Assembly (NCBI RefSeq): GCF_020911925.1
Contig: NZ_CP087134.1
Coordinates: 1,488,001 to 1,552,000 of the forward strand
Length of the DNA stretch: 64,000 bases
Source of the DNA: Flavobacterium cupriresistens
GTDB taxonomy: Bacteria; Bacteroidota; Bacteroidia; Flavobacteriales; Flavobacteriaceae
Reading direction: 5' to 3'
The translations under genes were made by a program, and so were the position numbers. The notes under the pieces were generated by a model, which searched no databases, was not told where the DNA came from, and was given only the letters and a program-made list of their open reading frames with translations. Below are positions 26,867 through 41,052 of this stretch, in pieces; position 1 is the first letter of the stretch; each line of letters opens with the position of its first letter.

Positions 26867-26910
26867 TCGAGCGAAGTCGAGAACTATTGCTGCATCTCGA
26901 CTTCGCTCGA
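26867..26910. repeat. 16-bp perfect inverted repeat upstream of the SusA-like gene
   Basis: tcgagcgaagtcgaga (26867-26882) and its exact reverse complement (26895-26910) are separated by 12 bases. It lies 28 bases before the amylase start codon, in the GH97-amylase gap. The arm sequence is GC-rich compared with its surroundings and recalls a repeat common in Flavobacterium genomes. On RNA it would form a stable hairpin near the translation start. Confidence 0.85.
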
Positions 26911-26952
26911 TGTGACAAAATTAGATGTGACAGAAAAGGGATTCTAAAAAAA

Positions 26953-26988
26953 AAAGACAAGTAATTCTGGGGGAAATCACTTGTCTTT
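26953..26988 (-). terminator. Intrinsic terminator after GH97
   Basis: On the minus strand, six bases after the GH97 stop codon, a 10-base perfect stem (aaagacaagt / acttgtcttt) with a 16-base loop is followed by an uninterrupted run of about ten T. This is a textbook rho-independent terminator lying inside the otherwise continuous minus arm of PUL 2. Confidence 0.88.
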
Positions 26989-26993
26989 AGAAA

Positions 26994-31437
<4,444 letters not shown>

Positions 31438-31460
31438 TTTGATAATTTGATAATTTGGCA

Positions 31461-31615
31461 ATTCGATAATGCGTCAATTAGAAAATGAGATAATTCGATA
31501 ATGTGTCAATTGAGATAATTAACTTTTCTAATTTGTTATCTTTTGAATTGCGGTTGTTGTACGTTTTTTTTAATTTGATATTGTGCCAATGTGAAAATTC
31601 GATAATGTGTCAATT
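31461..31615. repeat. Short repeats between pgmB and GH65 genes
   Basis: The string attcgataatgtgtcaatt occurs at 31461-31479 (one change), 31493-31511 and 31597-31615, within very AT-rich low-complexity DNA made of gataattt/gataattcg blocks. It lies in the 238-base gap inside the minus arm of PUL 2, so it is part of the mRNA leader between two co-directional genes. Repeats of this kind are frequent in Flavobacterium intergenic DNA. No gene is visible here. Confidence 0.75.
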
Positions 31616-31675
31616 TGCCAATTAGATAATTCGAGTTTCTAAAAAATTATCTAATTTTCTAATTGACCAATTCTC

Positions 31676-32335
31676 TCATTGACTAATTAGTTTCTCAATA
31701 AAGCTCTGGTCGATTTCGGTGAAATCATTAAAAATATAATCGGCTTCGTGTAAAACTGTTTTCTCACCAATTCCAACACTTACCATTTCGGCTCTGTTTG
31801 CGGCTTGAATTCCGGCAACAGAATCTTCGAATACAATGGCATTTTTTGGGTCAATGTTTAGTAATTGCGCCGCTTTTAAGAAAACTTCCGGATCGGGTTT
31901 TGCATTGGTAACGTCGTTCCCGTCAACAATAACATCGAAGTAAGAGAGGATCCCTGTTTTTTCTAAAATTGGTCTTGCATTTTTACTGGCTGAACCCAAA
32001 GCAATTCCTTGGTTTTTATCTTTTAAAAGTTGTAATGTTTTAAAAACTCCCGGAAGAATTTCGCTGGCATCCATGTCAACTAAATAAGATAAGTAATCTT
32101 CATTTTTTTGAATTAACCATTTGTCTTTGTCTTCCTGTGAAGCCTGAACATTTCCTAATTCAAGTATGATATCTAGAGAACGAATACGACTTACGCCTTT
32201 TAGCAACTCGTTGTCTTCGTGTGTAAAATTTATATGTAATGCCTGAGCGATTTTCTGCCAGGCTAAAAAATGATATTTGGCCGTGTCGACGATCACGCCG
32301 TCAAGGTCGAATACGAATGCTTTTCTGTTATTCAT
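31676..32335 (-). CDS. pgmB: Beta-phosphoglucomutase (HAD superfamily)
   Basis: 219 residues. HAD motif I is VFDLDGVIVDTAKYHFLAW with nucleophile Asp10 and acid/base Asp12; motif II is LGSASKNARPILEK; motif III/IV is KPDPEVFLKAA and VFEDSVAGIQAA. The DGVIVDTAxxHxxAWQ cap region is specific to beta-phosphoglucomutase. It turns beta-glucose 1-phosphate, the GH65 product, into glucose 6-phosphate. The start at 32335 overlaps the transporter stop codon by 8 bases, showing tight coupling; an alternative ATG is three codons further upstream. Confidence 0.94.
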   Translation of the reverse strand: MNNRKAFVFDLDGVIVDTAKYHFLAWQKIAQALHINFTHEDNELLKGVSRIRSLDIILELGNVQASQEDKDKWLIQKNEDYLSYLVDMDASEILPGVFKTLQLLKDKNQGIALGSASKNARPILEKTGILSYFDVIVDGNDVTNAKPDPEVFLKAAQLLNIDPKNAIVFEDSVAGIQAANRAEMVSVGIGEKTVLHEADYIFNDFTEIDQSFIEKLISQ

Positions 32336-33845
32336 GAATTTCAATTTTAGTTCTGTTATTTACCCTTAGCGTGAGCAAGCCAGCAAAAATCATGGATACT
32401 CCGCCGATGATTAAAGCGTAAATAGGTTCATTGTGGAAGAATTGTTTGATGACAAATCCCAATATCGTAGCCGCTACAATTTGCGGAATTACCACAAAGA
32501 AGTTGAATACCCCCATGTAATACCCCATTTTTGCTGCCGGTAAAGCACCGGATAACATGGCATAAGGCATGGATAAAATACTAGCCCACGCTATTCCAAT
32601 ACCCAACATTGGCAGAATAAGAAGTTGTTTATCGCCTATGAAATAAATTGAAATTAAACCAACACCTCCCGCGCATAATGCTAGTAAATGTGTTGCTCTG
32701 ATCCCTACTTTTTTGGCAATAACCGGTAATAGGAAAGCAACTGCGGCGGCGATTCCGTTATAAACAGTAAACAGTACAGAAACCCAGTCGGCAGCATCGT
32801 TGTATACTTTTGAAGTAGTGTCTGTTGTGCCAAAAATATGTTGTGTAACGGCTTGTGTGGTATAGATCCACATGGAGAAAAGGGCAAACCAAGAGAAAAA
32901 CTGTACCCATGCTAATTTTTTCATTGTAGCAGGCATGTTCAGTAAATCGGTCATTATAATCGTAAAACCATTGTTAACTTTCGAAGTTCTTAATCGGGAG
33001 GCTATCATAAATAAAACACCCATGAAAATTAATCCGATAAAAAGAATGTATAGTTCTTTGGCTAAAGAATTTTCGAAGATCAAGAAAGAGGTCAACGTAC
33101 CAACTACCGCTAGCAGTACGCCCAAAGTAAGCTGTTTTTTTATGTTATCATCAGAGTCGGTTCTCGGATTGATGATTTCTTCTTTGTCTTTTTTAGCTTG
33201 TTCTTCAAAAGCATGAAGTTCTTCGGGGGTGTATTCTGTTGTTTTGAAAACCGTCCATAAAACAGAAAGCAAAAAAACGATTCCACCAATGTAAAACGAC
33301 CATTTTACAGAATCAGGAATAATCCCTTCCGCAGCGGTATTGCTAACACCAAAAACATTGGTAAAAAGATAAGGCAAAACTGAACCTACAACAGCTCCGG
33401 TACCGATAAAGAAACTCTGCATCGCAAAACCTAAAGTGCGTTGTTTTTCCGGTAAATTATCACCAACAAAGGCACGAAAAGGTTCCATCGAAACGTTGAT
33501 CGAGGCATCCATTATCCACAAAGTTCCGGCAGCAATCCATAAAGTCGGAGAGTTGGGCATAATGAATAAAGCCACAGAGGATAGAATCGCACCAATTAAA
33601 AAATAGGGACGGCGTCTGCCTAATTTGGTCCATGTTCTGTCGCTAAAATATCCAATTACAGGTTGAATGATCAGACCGGAAACAGGAGCGGCAATCCATA
33701 AGATTGGAATTTCGTCAATTTTAGCACCAAGGGTTTCAAAAATTCTAGAAGTATTTGCGTTTTGCAGTGCAAAACCAAACTGTATTCCCAAGAAACCGAA
33801 ACTCATGTTCCAAATTTCCCAGAAACTTAATTTACGCTTTTCCAT
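32328..33845 (-). CDS. MFS maltose/maltodextrin transporter (SLC45/GPH-like)
   Basis: 505 residues with 12 predicted membrane helices. The N-terminus (SFWEIWNMSFGFLGIQFGFALQNANTSRIFETLGA) and the loop GYFSDRTWTKLGRRRPYFLIGA are typical of the sucrose/maltose:proton symporter group (SLC45/SUT-like) found in Bacteroidota maltose loci. A polar stretch around residues 205-230 links the two halves. It would move maltose or short maltodextrins from periplasm to cytosol, feeding GH65. It is the first gene of the minus arm after the LacI regulator; an inverted repeat in its leader may be an operator. Confidence 0.88.
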   Translation of the reverse strand: MEKRKLSFWEIWNMSFGFLGIQFGFALQNANTSRIFETLGAKIDEIPILWIAAPVSGLIIQPVIGYFSDRTWTKLGRRRPYFLIGAILSSVALFIMPNSPTLWIAAGTLWIMDASINVSMEPFRAFVGDNLPEKQRTLGFAMQSFFIGTGAVVGSVLPYLFTNVFGVSNTAAEGIIPDSVKWSFYIGGIVFLLSVLWTVFKTTEYTPEELHAFEEQAKKDKEEIINPRTDSDDNIKKQLTLGVLLAVVGTLTSFLIFENSLAKELYILFIGLIFMGVLFMIASRLRTSKVNNGFTIIMTDLLNMPATMKKLAWVQFFSWFALFSMWIYTTQAVTQHIFGTTDTTSKVYNDAADWVSVLFTVYNGIAAAVAFLLPVIAKKVGIRATHLLALCAGGVGLISIYFIGDKQLLILPMLGIGIAWASILSMPYAMLSGALPAAKMGYYMGVFNFFVVIPQIVAATILGFVIKQFFHNEPIYALIIGGVSMIFAGLLTLRVNNRTKIEIHE

Positions 33846-33871
33846 TATCGTAATTAAAGAATTAATTAGAC

Positions 33872-33890
33872 GATAAGCGCTTTGCTTATC
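33872..33890. promoter_or_regulatory. Inverted repeat upstream of the transporter gene, candidate operator
   Basis: gataagc at 33872-33878 and its exact reverse complement gcttatc at 33884-33890, spaced by five bases, lie 27 bases before the transporter start. The LacI-family gene is immediately upstream, and LacI proteins bind palindromes of this size, but I found no second copy near susC, so binding is only a guess. Confidence 0.35.
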
Positions 33891-34025
33891 AAAACTTACT
33901 TATTTTTTCGAAGTAAAAGTAAAAGCTTTGAGCGGAGGTAAAAGTATTAATTATTTTTAGATATATGCTAATAAAAAAGTCATAAATATTTTTTATGACT
34001 TTGGAAAGGGTTGATTTTAAGAAAT

Positions 34026-35057
34026 TTAGTCCGTAGATTCTCTTTTTATAAGATGGGTTTCGATGACTTCTGTAGTGTAGTTTTCATCTTCTTCTTCGTC
34101 ATCATCATGTTCGGCTTCCAGCCTTTCTATAAGCATTTTAGCAGCTTTGTTTCCCATTTTTTCTCCACTTTGACTTACGGTCGTAATACTTGGAGTTGAA
34201 TATTTGGAGATAATTCCATCGGTAAAAGCAATTACGGCAAGATCTTCGGGAACTTTAAGTCCCATTTTATGAGCTGTTTTGATAATTGTTACGGCAAAAA
34301 GTTCATTTACGGCAAAAACAGCATCAAAAGCTCTGTCGTGCAGAAGTTGACTAATGGTGATTTCGCAAGTATCTACATCTTCAATTTTAATGATTAAGTC
34401 TTCGTTAAAAGGCAATTCGTTGTCTAACAATGCTTTTTCGTAGCCATCCGTTCTTAATTTACCAACACTTACATAGTCGACAGTAGTAACCAAGGCTATT
34501 TTTTTACGGCCATTATCAATCAGACTTTGTACCGCTTCGTATGCAGCAGCCTTGTCGTCGATGATTACTTTGTCGCATAAAATGTCGTTGGTAACGCGGT
34601 CAAACATTACAACGGGCATGCCTTGATTGATGACTTCGGTAATGTGGTGAAAGTCGCCTTTAAACTGGGTTTCTTTAGAGAGTGACATGATAAAACCGTC
34701 GATACTTCCGTTGGCCAGCATTTCCATGTTTAAGACCTCTTTATCAAACGAATCATCCGATAAACAAATGACCACACTATACCCATTTTCGTTGGCTACC
34801 TGCTCAATTCCATTGATCACGGTAGAGAAAAAATAATGTACAATTTCCGGAATGATAATACCGATACTTTTGGTTTTTCGATTTTTTAAACTAAGGGCGA
34901 TATTGTTGGGCTTATAGTTGTAAAACTTGGCAAAAGCCTGGACTTTCGATCGTGTTTCTTCGCCAATTTCAAGGCTGTTTCGCAGTGATTTCGAAACAGT
35001 TGAGATGGAGACATCGAGTTCTTTTGCGATTTGTTTCAGGGTTATTTTGCGTTTCAT
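34026..35057 (-). CDS. LacI-family transcriptional regulator of PUL 2
   Basis: 343 residues with the LacI helix-turn-helix at the extreme N-terminus (TLKQIAKELDVSISTVSKSLRNS) including the hinge-helix region, then a periplasmic-binding-protein-type sensor domain (KSIGIIIPEIVHYFFSTVINGIEQ, NGSIDGFIMSLS, AVIAFTDGIISKYSTPSITTV). The C-terminus carries an acidic run (EAEHDDDEEEDENY) that is unusual for the family core. It lies between the minus transporter arm and the plus susC arm and is the natural controller of both. The effector is probably a maltose derivative, by context. Confidence 0.9.
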   Translation of the reverse strand: MKRKITLKQIAKELDVSISTVSKSLRNSLEIGEETRSKVQAFAKFYNYKPNNIALSLKNRKTKSIGIIIPEIVHYFFSTVINGIEQVANENGYSVVICLSDDSFDKEVLNMEMLANGSIDGFIMSLSKETQFKGDFHHITEVINQGMPVVMFDRVTNDILCDKVIIDDKAAAYEAVQSLIDNGRKKIALVTTVDYVSVGKLRTDGYEKALLDNELPFNEDLIIKIEDVDTCEITISQLLHDRAFDAVFAVNELFAVTIIKTAHKMGLKVPEDLAVIAFTDGIISKYSTPSITTVSQSGEKMGNKAAKMLIERLEAEHDDDEEEDENYTTEVIETHLIKRESTD

Positions 35058-35198
35058 ATAGTAATTTGAGAAAAATCTAATTGTTAATAAAGGTATCTAA
35101 TATTTTTATAATTGATAATTTTTGACCTAAAAGATTACAAAAAATAGAAAGTTTTCAACACTACCACGTTTTCGTAGCGGTCTGAAAATCGTAACTCG

Positions 35199-35227
35199 TT
35201 GAGCATGTTAATTAATTCCTAATTTTG
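35199..35227 (+). promoter_or_regulatory. Promoter of the susC arm of PUL 2
   Basis: TTG at 35199-35201 and TAATTTTG at 35220-35227, spaced by 18 bases, match the Bacteroidota consensus well. The susC start codon is 66 bases further on, leaving an AT-rich leader. Confidence 0.65.
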
Positions 35228-35293
35228 AGATTCGAAGTAAAATTAAAAACTTAACTAACAATCAAAAACTCAAAACTAATTTAAACAAAAAGT

Positions 35294-38269
35294 ATGAAAA
35301 CAATTTATAAAAAGTTGTTATTTTTATTCCTTTTACTACCTTTTAGTGTGTTGGCTCAGAACACATTAAATGGCGTTGTAAAGGATCTGGCTACAGGACA
35401 GCCGATTCCGGGAGTAAACGTAAATGTACAAGGTGCTCCGGGCGGAGCAGCAACAGATTTTGATGGTAAATTTCAGCTGTCTAATGTGAAAAACGGCGAC
35501 AAAATTCTGGTTTCATTTATTGGATATAAGACGTCAACGATAGCCTTTAACGGACAAAAAACATTAACAGTTTCTCTTGAAGAAGATACCAATCAACTTA
35601 AGGAAGTTGTGGTACAAGTAGGTTACGGAACTGTTAAGAAAAAGGATGCGACGGGTTCTGTATCACAAATCTCTTCTAAAGAATTTAACAAAGGTATCAA
35701 CGTAACTCCGGAAAGTCTTATTAGCGGTCGTATCTCGGGTGTAAATGTTGTTGGCGGCGGTGCTCCGGGTGCTAAAGCAGACATCAGAATTCGTGGAGGA
35801 TCTTCCTTAACAGCGTCTAATGAGCCGTTAATTGTTTTGGATGGACTTCCTTTAAGTAATGCAGTTCCTAGTGGTGCAACTAGTATTTTATCTACTATTG
35901 ACCCAAATGATATTGAGTCTTTTACCGTTTTAAAAGATGCATCTGCGGCGGCAATCTACGGATCCAGAGCAGCAAATGGTGTAATTGTAATTACGACCAA
36001 AAAAGGTACTAAAGGTGGAGTAAAAGTTAATTTTAACTCGCAAATTGGTGTAAATACCGTGGCTAATACAGTTGATGTGTTAAGTGCAGACCAATTCCGT
36101 AATTTAGTTAACACAAAAGGAAGCGATGCCCAAAAAGCGTTAATGGGCACTGCAAGTACAGACTGGCAGAAAGAAATTTTTCATACAGCCTTAACAACAA
36201 ACAACAATATCTCTGTAAGCGGTGCTTTATTTAATAAATTGCCGGTGCGTTTATCTGTCGGTAATGTAGATAATCCTGGAATCCTAAGAAACACTTCTTT
36301 TGAAAGAACTACGACATCGATATCGTTAAATCCTGTTTTGTTTGATAATCACCTGAAAATTGATATTAGCGGAAATATAGCCTTTGGTAAAAATCAATTT
36401 CAGGACGAAGCTGCCATTATTGGTGGCGCAATAGGATTTGATCCAACACAACCGGTTTATGAGGCAGGATCTCGTTATGGAGGTTACTTTGAATGGTTGG
36501 AGCCTAACGGAAATTTACCATTATTGCCTTCAAGAAATCCGGTTGCGAGATTAAATCTGGAAGATAAAAGAGCAACTTCTACCAGAAAATGGGGGAATGT
36601 AAGGGTAGATTATAAATTTCATTTCTTCGAAGATTTAAGAATTATTGCTGAAGCAGGTATTGATAGATTTGACAGTAATGGGTACAACAGACAAAGTACA
36701 CAAAGTGCTTTAGGGTTTCAACCAAATGCTTTTAGTTCAGGAAATTGGGTAAATTTAGGAAACTACAATAGTTACACTAATAATCTTCAAAACAAGAACT
36801 TAAATACGTACTTTAATTATACTAAAGATCTGGGGAAATTTAAAATTGATGCCACTGCGGGGTATAACTACCAATTGTTTCAAAAACAGAAATACGAATC
36901 GGGAGAAACTACACAACCAACCCGTAATGAGTTAACAACAGTTGATCCGGATGTTAATTTACAATCTTATTTTGGTCGTTTGACTTTAAATTATGACAGT
37001 CGTTATCTTTTGACATTGAATTACAGAAGAGATGGTACTTCACGTTTTTCTAAAGAAAACAGATGGGGAAATTTTGGAGGAGCAGCTTTTGCATGGAATC
37101 TTGCTGAAGAATCATTCTTAAAAGATAATGAAACTTTGTCTAGTTTAAAATTAAGAGTTGGTTACGGGACAACGGGACAACAAGACATTACGGCTCAGTA
37201 TGATTATTTAAGAAGAGTTACACTTGGTACGATTAATTCTCAGTATATTTTTGGAAACACTATTTATAAAACAGCCAGACCAGAAGGGTATAATGAGGAT
37301 ATCAAATGGGAAGAATTAGCAGAGATGAATCTTGGGGTTGATTTTGGATTCTTAAATGACAGAATTACCGGTACAATAAACTACTTTGATAAAAAATCAA
37401 GTGATTTATTAGCAGACGTTGTGGTTCCTGATGGTGCAAATATCAGAAATAACGGAACTTATAATGTTGGAAGTCTAAGGACTAAAGGACTTGAATTTAG
37501 TGTTCAATCTGACATTATTAAAGGTGATAAATTGAACTGGAATGTGGCTTTTAATGCAACTTATATTGATAGAAAAATCACAGGTTTAGGAGTTTCTGTT
37601 CCAGGTTTTTACGGATACTTAACTGGAGATAATATCGCTGGTGGTGGAGGAAATAAAATTGAGGTTAACTCTGTAGGCTATGCGCCGGAAGCTTTTTTAG
37701 TATACGAACAATTGTACGATGCTAATAAAAGACCAATTGCAGGAGCATATGTAGATAGAAACCAAGACGGTAAAATTGATGATGGAGATCGATATAGATT
37801 TCATAAACCAGCAGCAGATTATACATTTGGATTGTTTTCGACTTTGAACTACGGAAAATTCGATCTTACAATGAACTGGAGAGCTAGTTTAGGAAATTAC
37901 ATTTTTGATAATGTGAGTTCTAACTTAGGATATTCAGATGCAGGTTTAAGAAGACAAACTGACTTATCTAATGTGAGTACAGATTATCTAAATACAGGAT
38001 TTACTTTTGAAGATAATGGTACATCTCGTTACCTGTCTGATTACTATATAAAAGATGCTTCTTTTATTAAGTTAGATAACGTTACTCTGGGGTATACTTT
38101 TGATAAGACTATTATAAAATCAGCAAGTTTAAGATTTACTGCCGGTGTTCAGAATGTTTTTGTACTTACAAAATATGATGGTTTAGATCCTGAGAAATTT
38201 AACGGAATTGATAACAATGTTTACCCAAGAGCCAGAACATTCTTGTTTGGGGTAAATGCAAGTTTCTAA
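35294..38269 (+). CDS. susC: SusC-type TonB-dependent maltodextrin transporter (PUL 2)
   Basis: 991 residues: signal peptide (cleavage near VLAQN), carboxypeptidase-regulatory-like domain (LNGVVKDLATGQPIPGVNVNV), TonB box region (LKEVVVQVGYGTVKKKDATG), plug with ISGRISGVNVVGGGAPG, VLDGLPL and YGSRAANGVIVITTKKGT, then a large beta barrel ending in FLFGVNASF. It carries malto-oligosaccharides across the outer membrane using TonB energy, with the SusD-like protein encoded next. First gene of the plus arm, with a clear promoter. Substrate is inferred from the surrounding amylolytic genes. Confidence 0.95.
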   Translation: MKTIYKKLLFLFLLLPFSVLAQNTLNGVVKDLATGQPIPGVNVNVQGAPGGAATDFDGKFQLSNVKNGDKILVSFIGYKTSTIAFNGQKTLTVSLEEDTNQLKEVVVQVGYGTVKKKDATGSVSQISSKEFNKGINVTPESLISGRISGVNVVGGGAPGAKADIRIRGGSSLTASNEPLIVLDGLPLSNAVPSGATSILSTIDPNDIESFTVLKDASAAAIYGSRAANGVIVITTKKGTKGGVKVNFNSQIGVNTVANTVDVLSADQFRNLVNTKGSDAQKALMGTASTDWQKEIFHTALTTNNNISVSGALFNKLPVRLSVGNVDNPGILRNTSFERTTTSISLNPVLFDNHLKIDISGNIAFGKNQFQDEAAIIGGAIGFDPTQPVYEAGSRYGGYFEWLEPNGNLPLLPSRNPVARLNLEDKRATSTRKWGNVRVDYKFHFFEDLRIIAEAGIDRFDSNGYNRQSTQSALGFQPNAFSSGNWVNLGNYNSYTNNLQNKNLNTYFNYTKDLGKFKIDATAGYNYQLFQKQKYESGETTQPTRNELTTVDPDVNLQSYFGRLTLNYDSRYLLTLNYRRDGTSRFSKENRWGNFGGAAFAWNLAEESFLKDNETLSSLKLRVGYGTTGQQDITAQYDYLRRVTLGTINSQYIFGNTIYKTARPEGYNEDIKWEELAEMNLGVDFGFLNDRITGTINYFDKKSSDLLADVVVPDGANIRNNGTYNVGSLRTKGLEFSVQSDIIKGDKLNWNVAFNATYIDRKITGLGVSVPGFYGYLTGDNIAGGGGNKIEVNSVGYAPEAFLVYEQLYDANKRPIAGAYVDRNQDGKIDDGDRYRFHKPAADYTFGLFSTLNYGKFDLTMNWRASLGNYIFDNVSSNLGYSDAGLRRQTDLSNVSTDYLNTGFTFEDNGTSRYLSDYYIKDASFIKLDNVTLGYTFDKTIIKSASLRFTAGVQNVFVLTKYDGLDPEKFNGIDNNVYPRARTFLFGVNASF

Positions 38270-38305
38270 TCGCGTACTGAAAAATAAAATTTAAAAAGAA
38301 ACAAA

Positions 38306-39913
38306 ATGAAAATATCATTTAAATATATATCTTATTTTTTCCTATTCATCTTAGGATTAAATCTGACGCTTACTTCGTGTACGGGCGACTTAGATGTGAC
38401 GCCACGTGATAAAAACGAATTTTTATCTGAGACCTTTTTTCAGGACCCATCTTCATACAAACAAGTATTAGCAAAATTATACGCGGGTTTATATGTAGGA
38501 GGTAATGATGGAGATGGTAAACCGGATATTGCAGGACTTGGAGGAGATTTTAGTAGTTATTTAAGATTACTTTTTGTAACACAAGAACTTCCTACCGACG
38601 AAGCAATTATTGCTTGGGCTGATGGTACTTTACCAACTTTGAATACACAAACCTGGTCACCAGCAAATGAATTCTTAGCCGGAGCATTTTCAAGATCCTT
38701 CTATGAAATTAGTGTGGCGAATGAGTTTTTAAGACAAAGTACAGAAGAAAAACTTAATGCCAGAGGTGTTGATGCAAACTTAAAAGCTGACATCGCTACT
38801 TTTAGAGCTGAAGCTCGTTTTTTAAGAGCATTTTCATACTATAATTTAATGGATTTGTTTGGAAACGTGCCTATTACAACAGAAGCAGATCCTGTTGGAC
38901 TTTTTTATCCGGTACAAAAAACAAGAGCAGAAGTTTTTGCTTTTGTTGAAGCTGAATTGAAAGACTTAGATAACAGTTTAGCTGCTTCAAAAACTAATGA
39001 ATATGGTAGAGTGGATAAAACAGCTGCTAAATTTTTATTGGCACAAATTTATTTAAACTCAAAAGTATATACAGGTGTAGATAGAAATAACGAAGCTGCA
39101 GTATTATGTAATGAGATCATTGCTTCTTCAGGATACACATTTGCAAATGTTCCTTATCGTTATTTGTTCTCTGCAGATAATAATAGAAATGGTGCGCAAA
39201 GTGAGTTTATTTTCCCTGTTGTGAGTGATGGTAATGCTATTAGAGCTATAGGTGGAGGAATGAGTTTTATAATTCACGCTTCTATCGGAGGTAGTATGGA
39301 TGCTGCGAATCAAGGTATGGATGGTGGATGGTTTGGTACCAGAGCCCGTAAAGAATTTGTGGAACTTTTCCCTGACGCAACTGCAACAGGAGATAAGAGA
39401 GGTACATTCTATACAGATGGACAATCATTAGACATCAACAATGTAGGAACTTTTACAGATGGTTATGCAGTAACAAAGTTCATTAACATTAATTCTGACG
39501 GATCAAAAGCACAAAGACCTGATGTTCCGGATACGGATTTCCCAATGTACAGACTGTCTGACGTTTATTTAATGTATGCAGAAGCTACAGTAAGAGGAGC
39601 AGCTGCAGGTAATTTAGCGACTGCAGTAGGTTACATAAACCAAATTAGAGGCAGAGCTGGAGCTACACTCGTCTCTACCGGAGATTTGACGCTTGATTTT
39701 ATTCTGGCAGAAAGAGGACGCGAACTGTTTTGGGAATGCCACAGAAGAACCGACTTAATTCGTTTTGGTAAATTTAGCGGATCATCTAAAGTTTGGCAAT
39801 GGAAAGGCGGAGTTATGGCTGGTACAGGAACTGATTCCTATAGAGATTTGATGCCTATTCCTGCGAGAAGTATTCTTGCAAATCCAACATTGAAACAAAA
39901 TCCTGGATACTAA
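38306..39913 (+). CDS. susD: SusD-type starch-binding lipoprotein (PUL 2)
   Basis: 535 residues with a lipoprotein signal (lipobox LTSC near residue 25), the SusD helical core (FRAEARFLRAFSYYNLMDLFGNVP) and the conserved C-terminal elements YRLSDVYLMYAEATVRGA, YINQIRGRAGA, ILAERGRELFWECHRRTDLIRFG and LKQNPGY. It lies at the cell surface over the SusC barrel and binds malto-oligosaccharides. It starts 36 bases after susC and is followed 20 bases later by the SusE-like gene. Confidence 0.95.
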   Translation: MKISFKYISYFFLFILGLNLTLTSCTGDLDVTPRDKNEFLSETFFQDPSSYKQVLAKLYAGLYVGGNDGDGKPDIAGLGGDFSSYLRLLFVTQELPTDEAIIAWADGTLPTLNTQTWSPANEFLAGAFSRSFYEISVANEFLRQSTEEKLNARGVDANLKADIATFRAEARFLRAFSYYNLMDLFGNVPITTEADPVGLFYPVQKTRAEVFAFVEAELKDLDNSLAASKTNEYGRVDKTAAKFLLAQIYLNSKVYTGVDRNNEAAVLCNEIIASSGYTFANVPYRYLFSADNNRNGAQSEFIFPVVSDGNAIRAIGGGMSFIIHASIGGSMDAANQGMDGGWFGTRARKEFVELFPDATATGDKRGTFYTDGQSLDINNVGTFTDGYAVTKFININSDGSKAQRPDVPDTDFPMYRLSDVYLMYAEATVRGAAAGNLATAVGYINQIRGRAGATLVSTGDLTLDFILAERGRELFWECHRRTDLIRFGKFSGSSKVWQWKGGVMAGTGTDSYRDLMPIPARSILANPTLKQNPGY

Positions 39914-39933
39914 CACCTTTATAAAACAGTGAA

Positions 39934-41031
39934 ATGAAAAATATATATAAAATTTTAATCGCATTTATTGGTGTATTGGCGGTGTCATGTAATGCTGATG
40001 CTGTTGACAATCGACCAATTGTTGATGCTGTTTCGACACCCGAAATAACGGCGCCTGCAACAGGAATAGAATTTATTTTAGATGCAGATGACGCATCAAA
40101 AGAAGCAGCTAAATTTACTTGGTCTAAAGCAGCATATTCTGCCCCCGTAGTAGTAAGTTATAAGTTGTTAATTGATAAAAAAGGAGGCGATTTTGCAAAA
40201 GCAATTACTCTTGAAACAACTAGTAATATTACTGAGGTTTCAGTCCTCGTTAAAGATTTAAATCAGGCAGCAATAGATCTTGGTGGGCCACTTGAAGTAG
40301 CCTCATTGTTTGATGTAAAAGTTGCTTCTAGTGTTTCCGGTGGAGTTCCTCAGATTTCAAAAACATTAATCACAATTAGTGTAACGCCGTACAGAGGAAA
40401 AGTGGCATACAATTTTCAAGATTGGTATTTGGTGGGAGACGCAACAGTTTCAGGCTGGGACAACAACAAAGGAAACCAGATTTTGTTTAGAAGTGGTAAA
40501 AGTGCTAACGAATATACCTTTACAGGATTCTTCAAAGCAGGTGCTTTTAAAGCTATAAATACTTTAGGAAGTTGGGCACCAATGTATGGTGGTTCAGATG
40601 GCACTTTGGCCTATAGAGGTAAAGATTCTGATCCGGATCCGGCAAGTTTTGCAATTCCAACTGACGGATATTATACCTTTACAATGGATGTGCAAAAATT
40701 AACATACAAGTTAACTGCTTACGATGCTTCTGCAGCGAAAACGTACTCAACAGTTGGTATTATTGGAGACAGTACGCCAAAAGGTTGGGATAACTCAACA
40801 CCTATGTTGAAATCTGCTTTCAATGGGCATATTTGGAGTTTAGGCATTACTTCTTTAAAAGATGGTGGCCTTAAATTTAGAGCAGAAAATAACTGGGATG
40901 TTTCATGGGGAGGATCAACTCCATTCTCAGGAGGAGGTTCAGGTGATAATATACCAGTAGCAGCCTCTAAATATGTTATTTATTTCAATGATTTAGACGG
41001 AAGCTATTTGATGATTCCTAATCAGGGATAA
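39934..41031 (+). CDS. susE: SusE-like outer-membrane starch-binding lipoprotein
   Basis: 365 residues with a lipoprotein signal (IAFIGVLAVSCNAD, cysteine at about residue 19). An N-terminal SusE-type domain (TPEITAPATGIEFILDADD... KFTWSKAAY) is followed by two small beta-sandwich starch-binding modules that begin with similar strings, DWYLVGDATVSGWDNN and STVGIIGDSTPKGWDNS. The Trp residues in the GWDN turns are the likely sugar platforms. In the Sus system such proteins sit at the surface, hold starch and shape product length. An intrinsic terminator follows directly. Confidence 0.88.
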   Translation: MKNIYKILIAFIGVLAVSCNADAVDNRPIVDAVSTPEITAPATGIEFILDADDASKEAAKFTWSKAAYSAPVVVSYKLLIDKKGGDFAKAITLETTSNITEVSVLVKDLNQAAIDLGGPLEVASLFDVKVASSVSGGVPQISKTLITISVTPYRGKVAYNFQDWYLVGDATVSGWDNNKGNQILFRSGKSANEYTFTGFFKAGAFKAINTLGSWAPMYGGSDGTLAYRGKDSDPDPASFAIPTDGYYTFTMDVQKLTYKLTAYDASAAKTYSTVGIIGDSTPKGWDNSTPMLKSAFNGHIWSLGITSLKDGGLKFRAENNWDVSWGGSTPFSGGGSGDNIPVAASKYVIYFNDLDGSYLMIPNQG

Positions 41032-41052
41032 AATTTTCCCAAATATTAAAAG

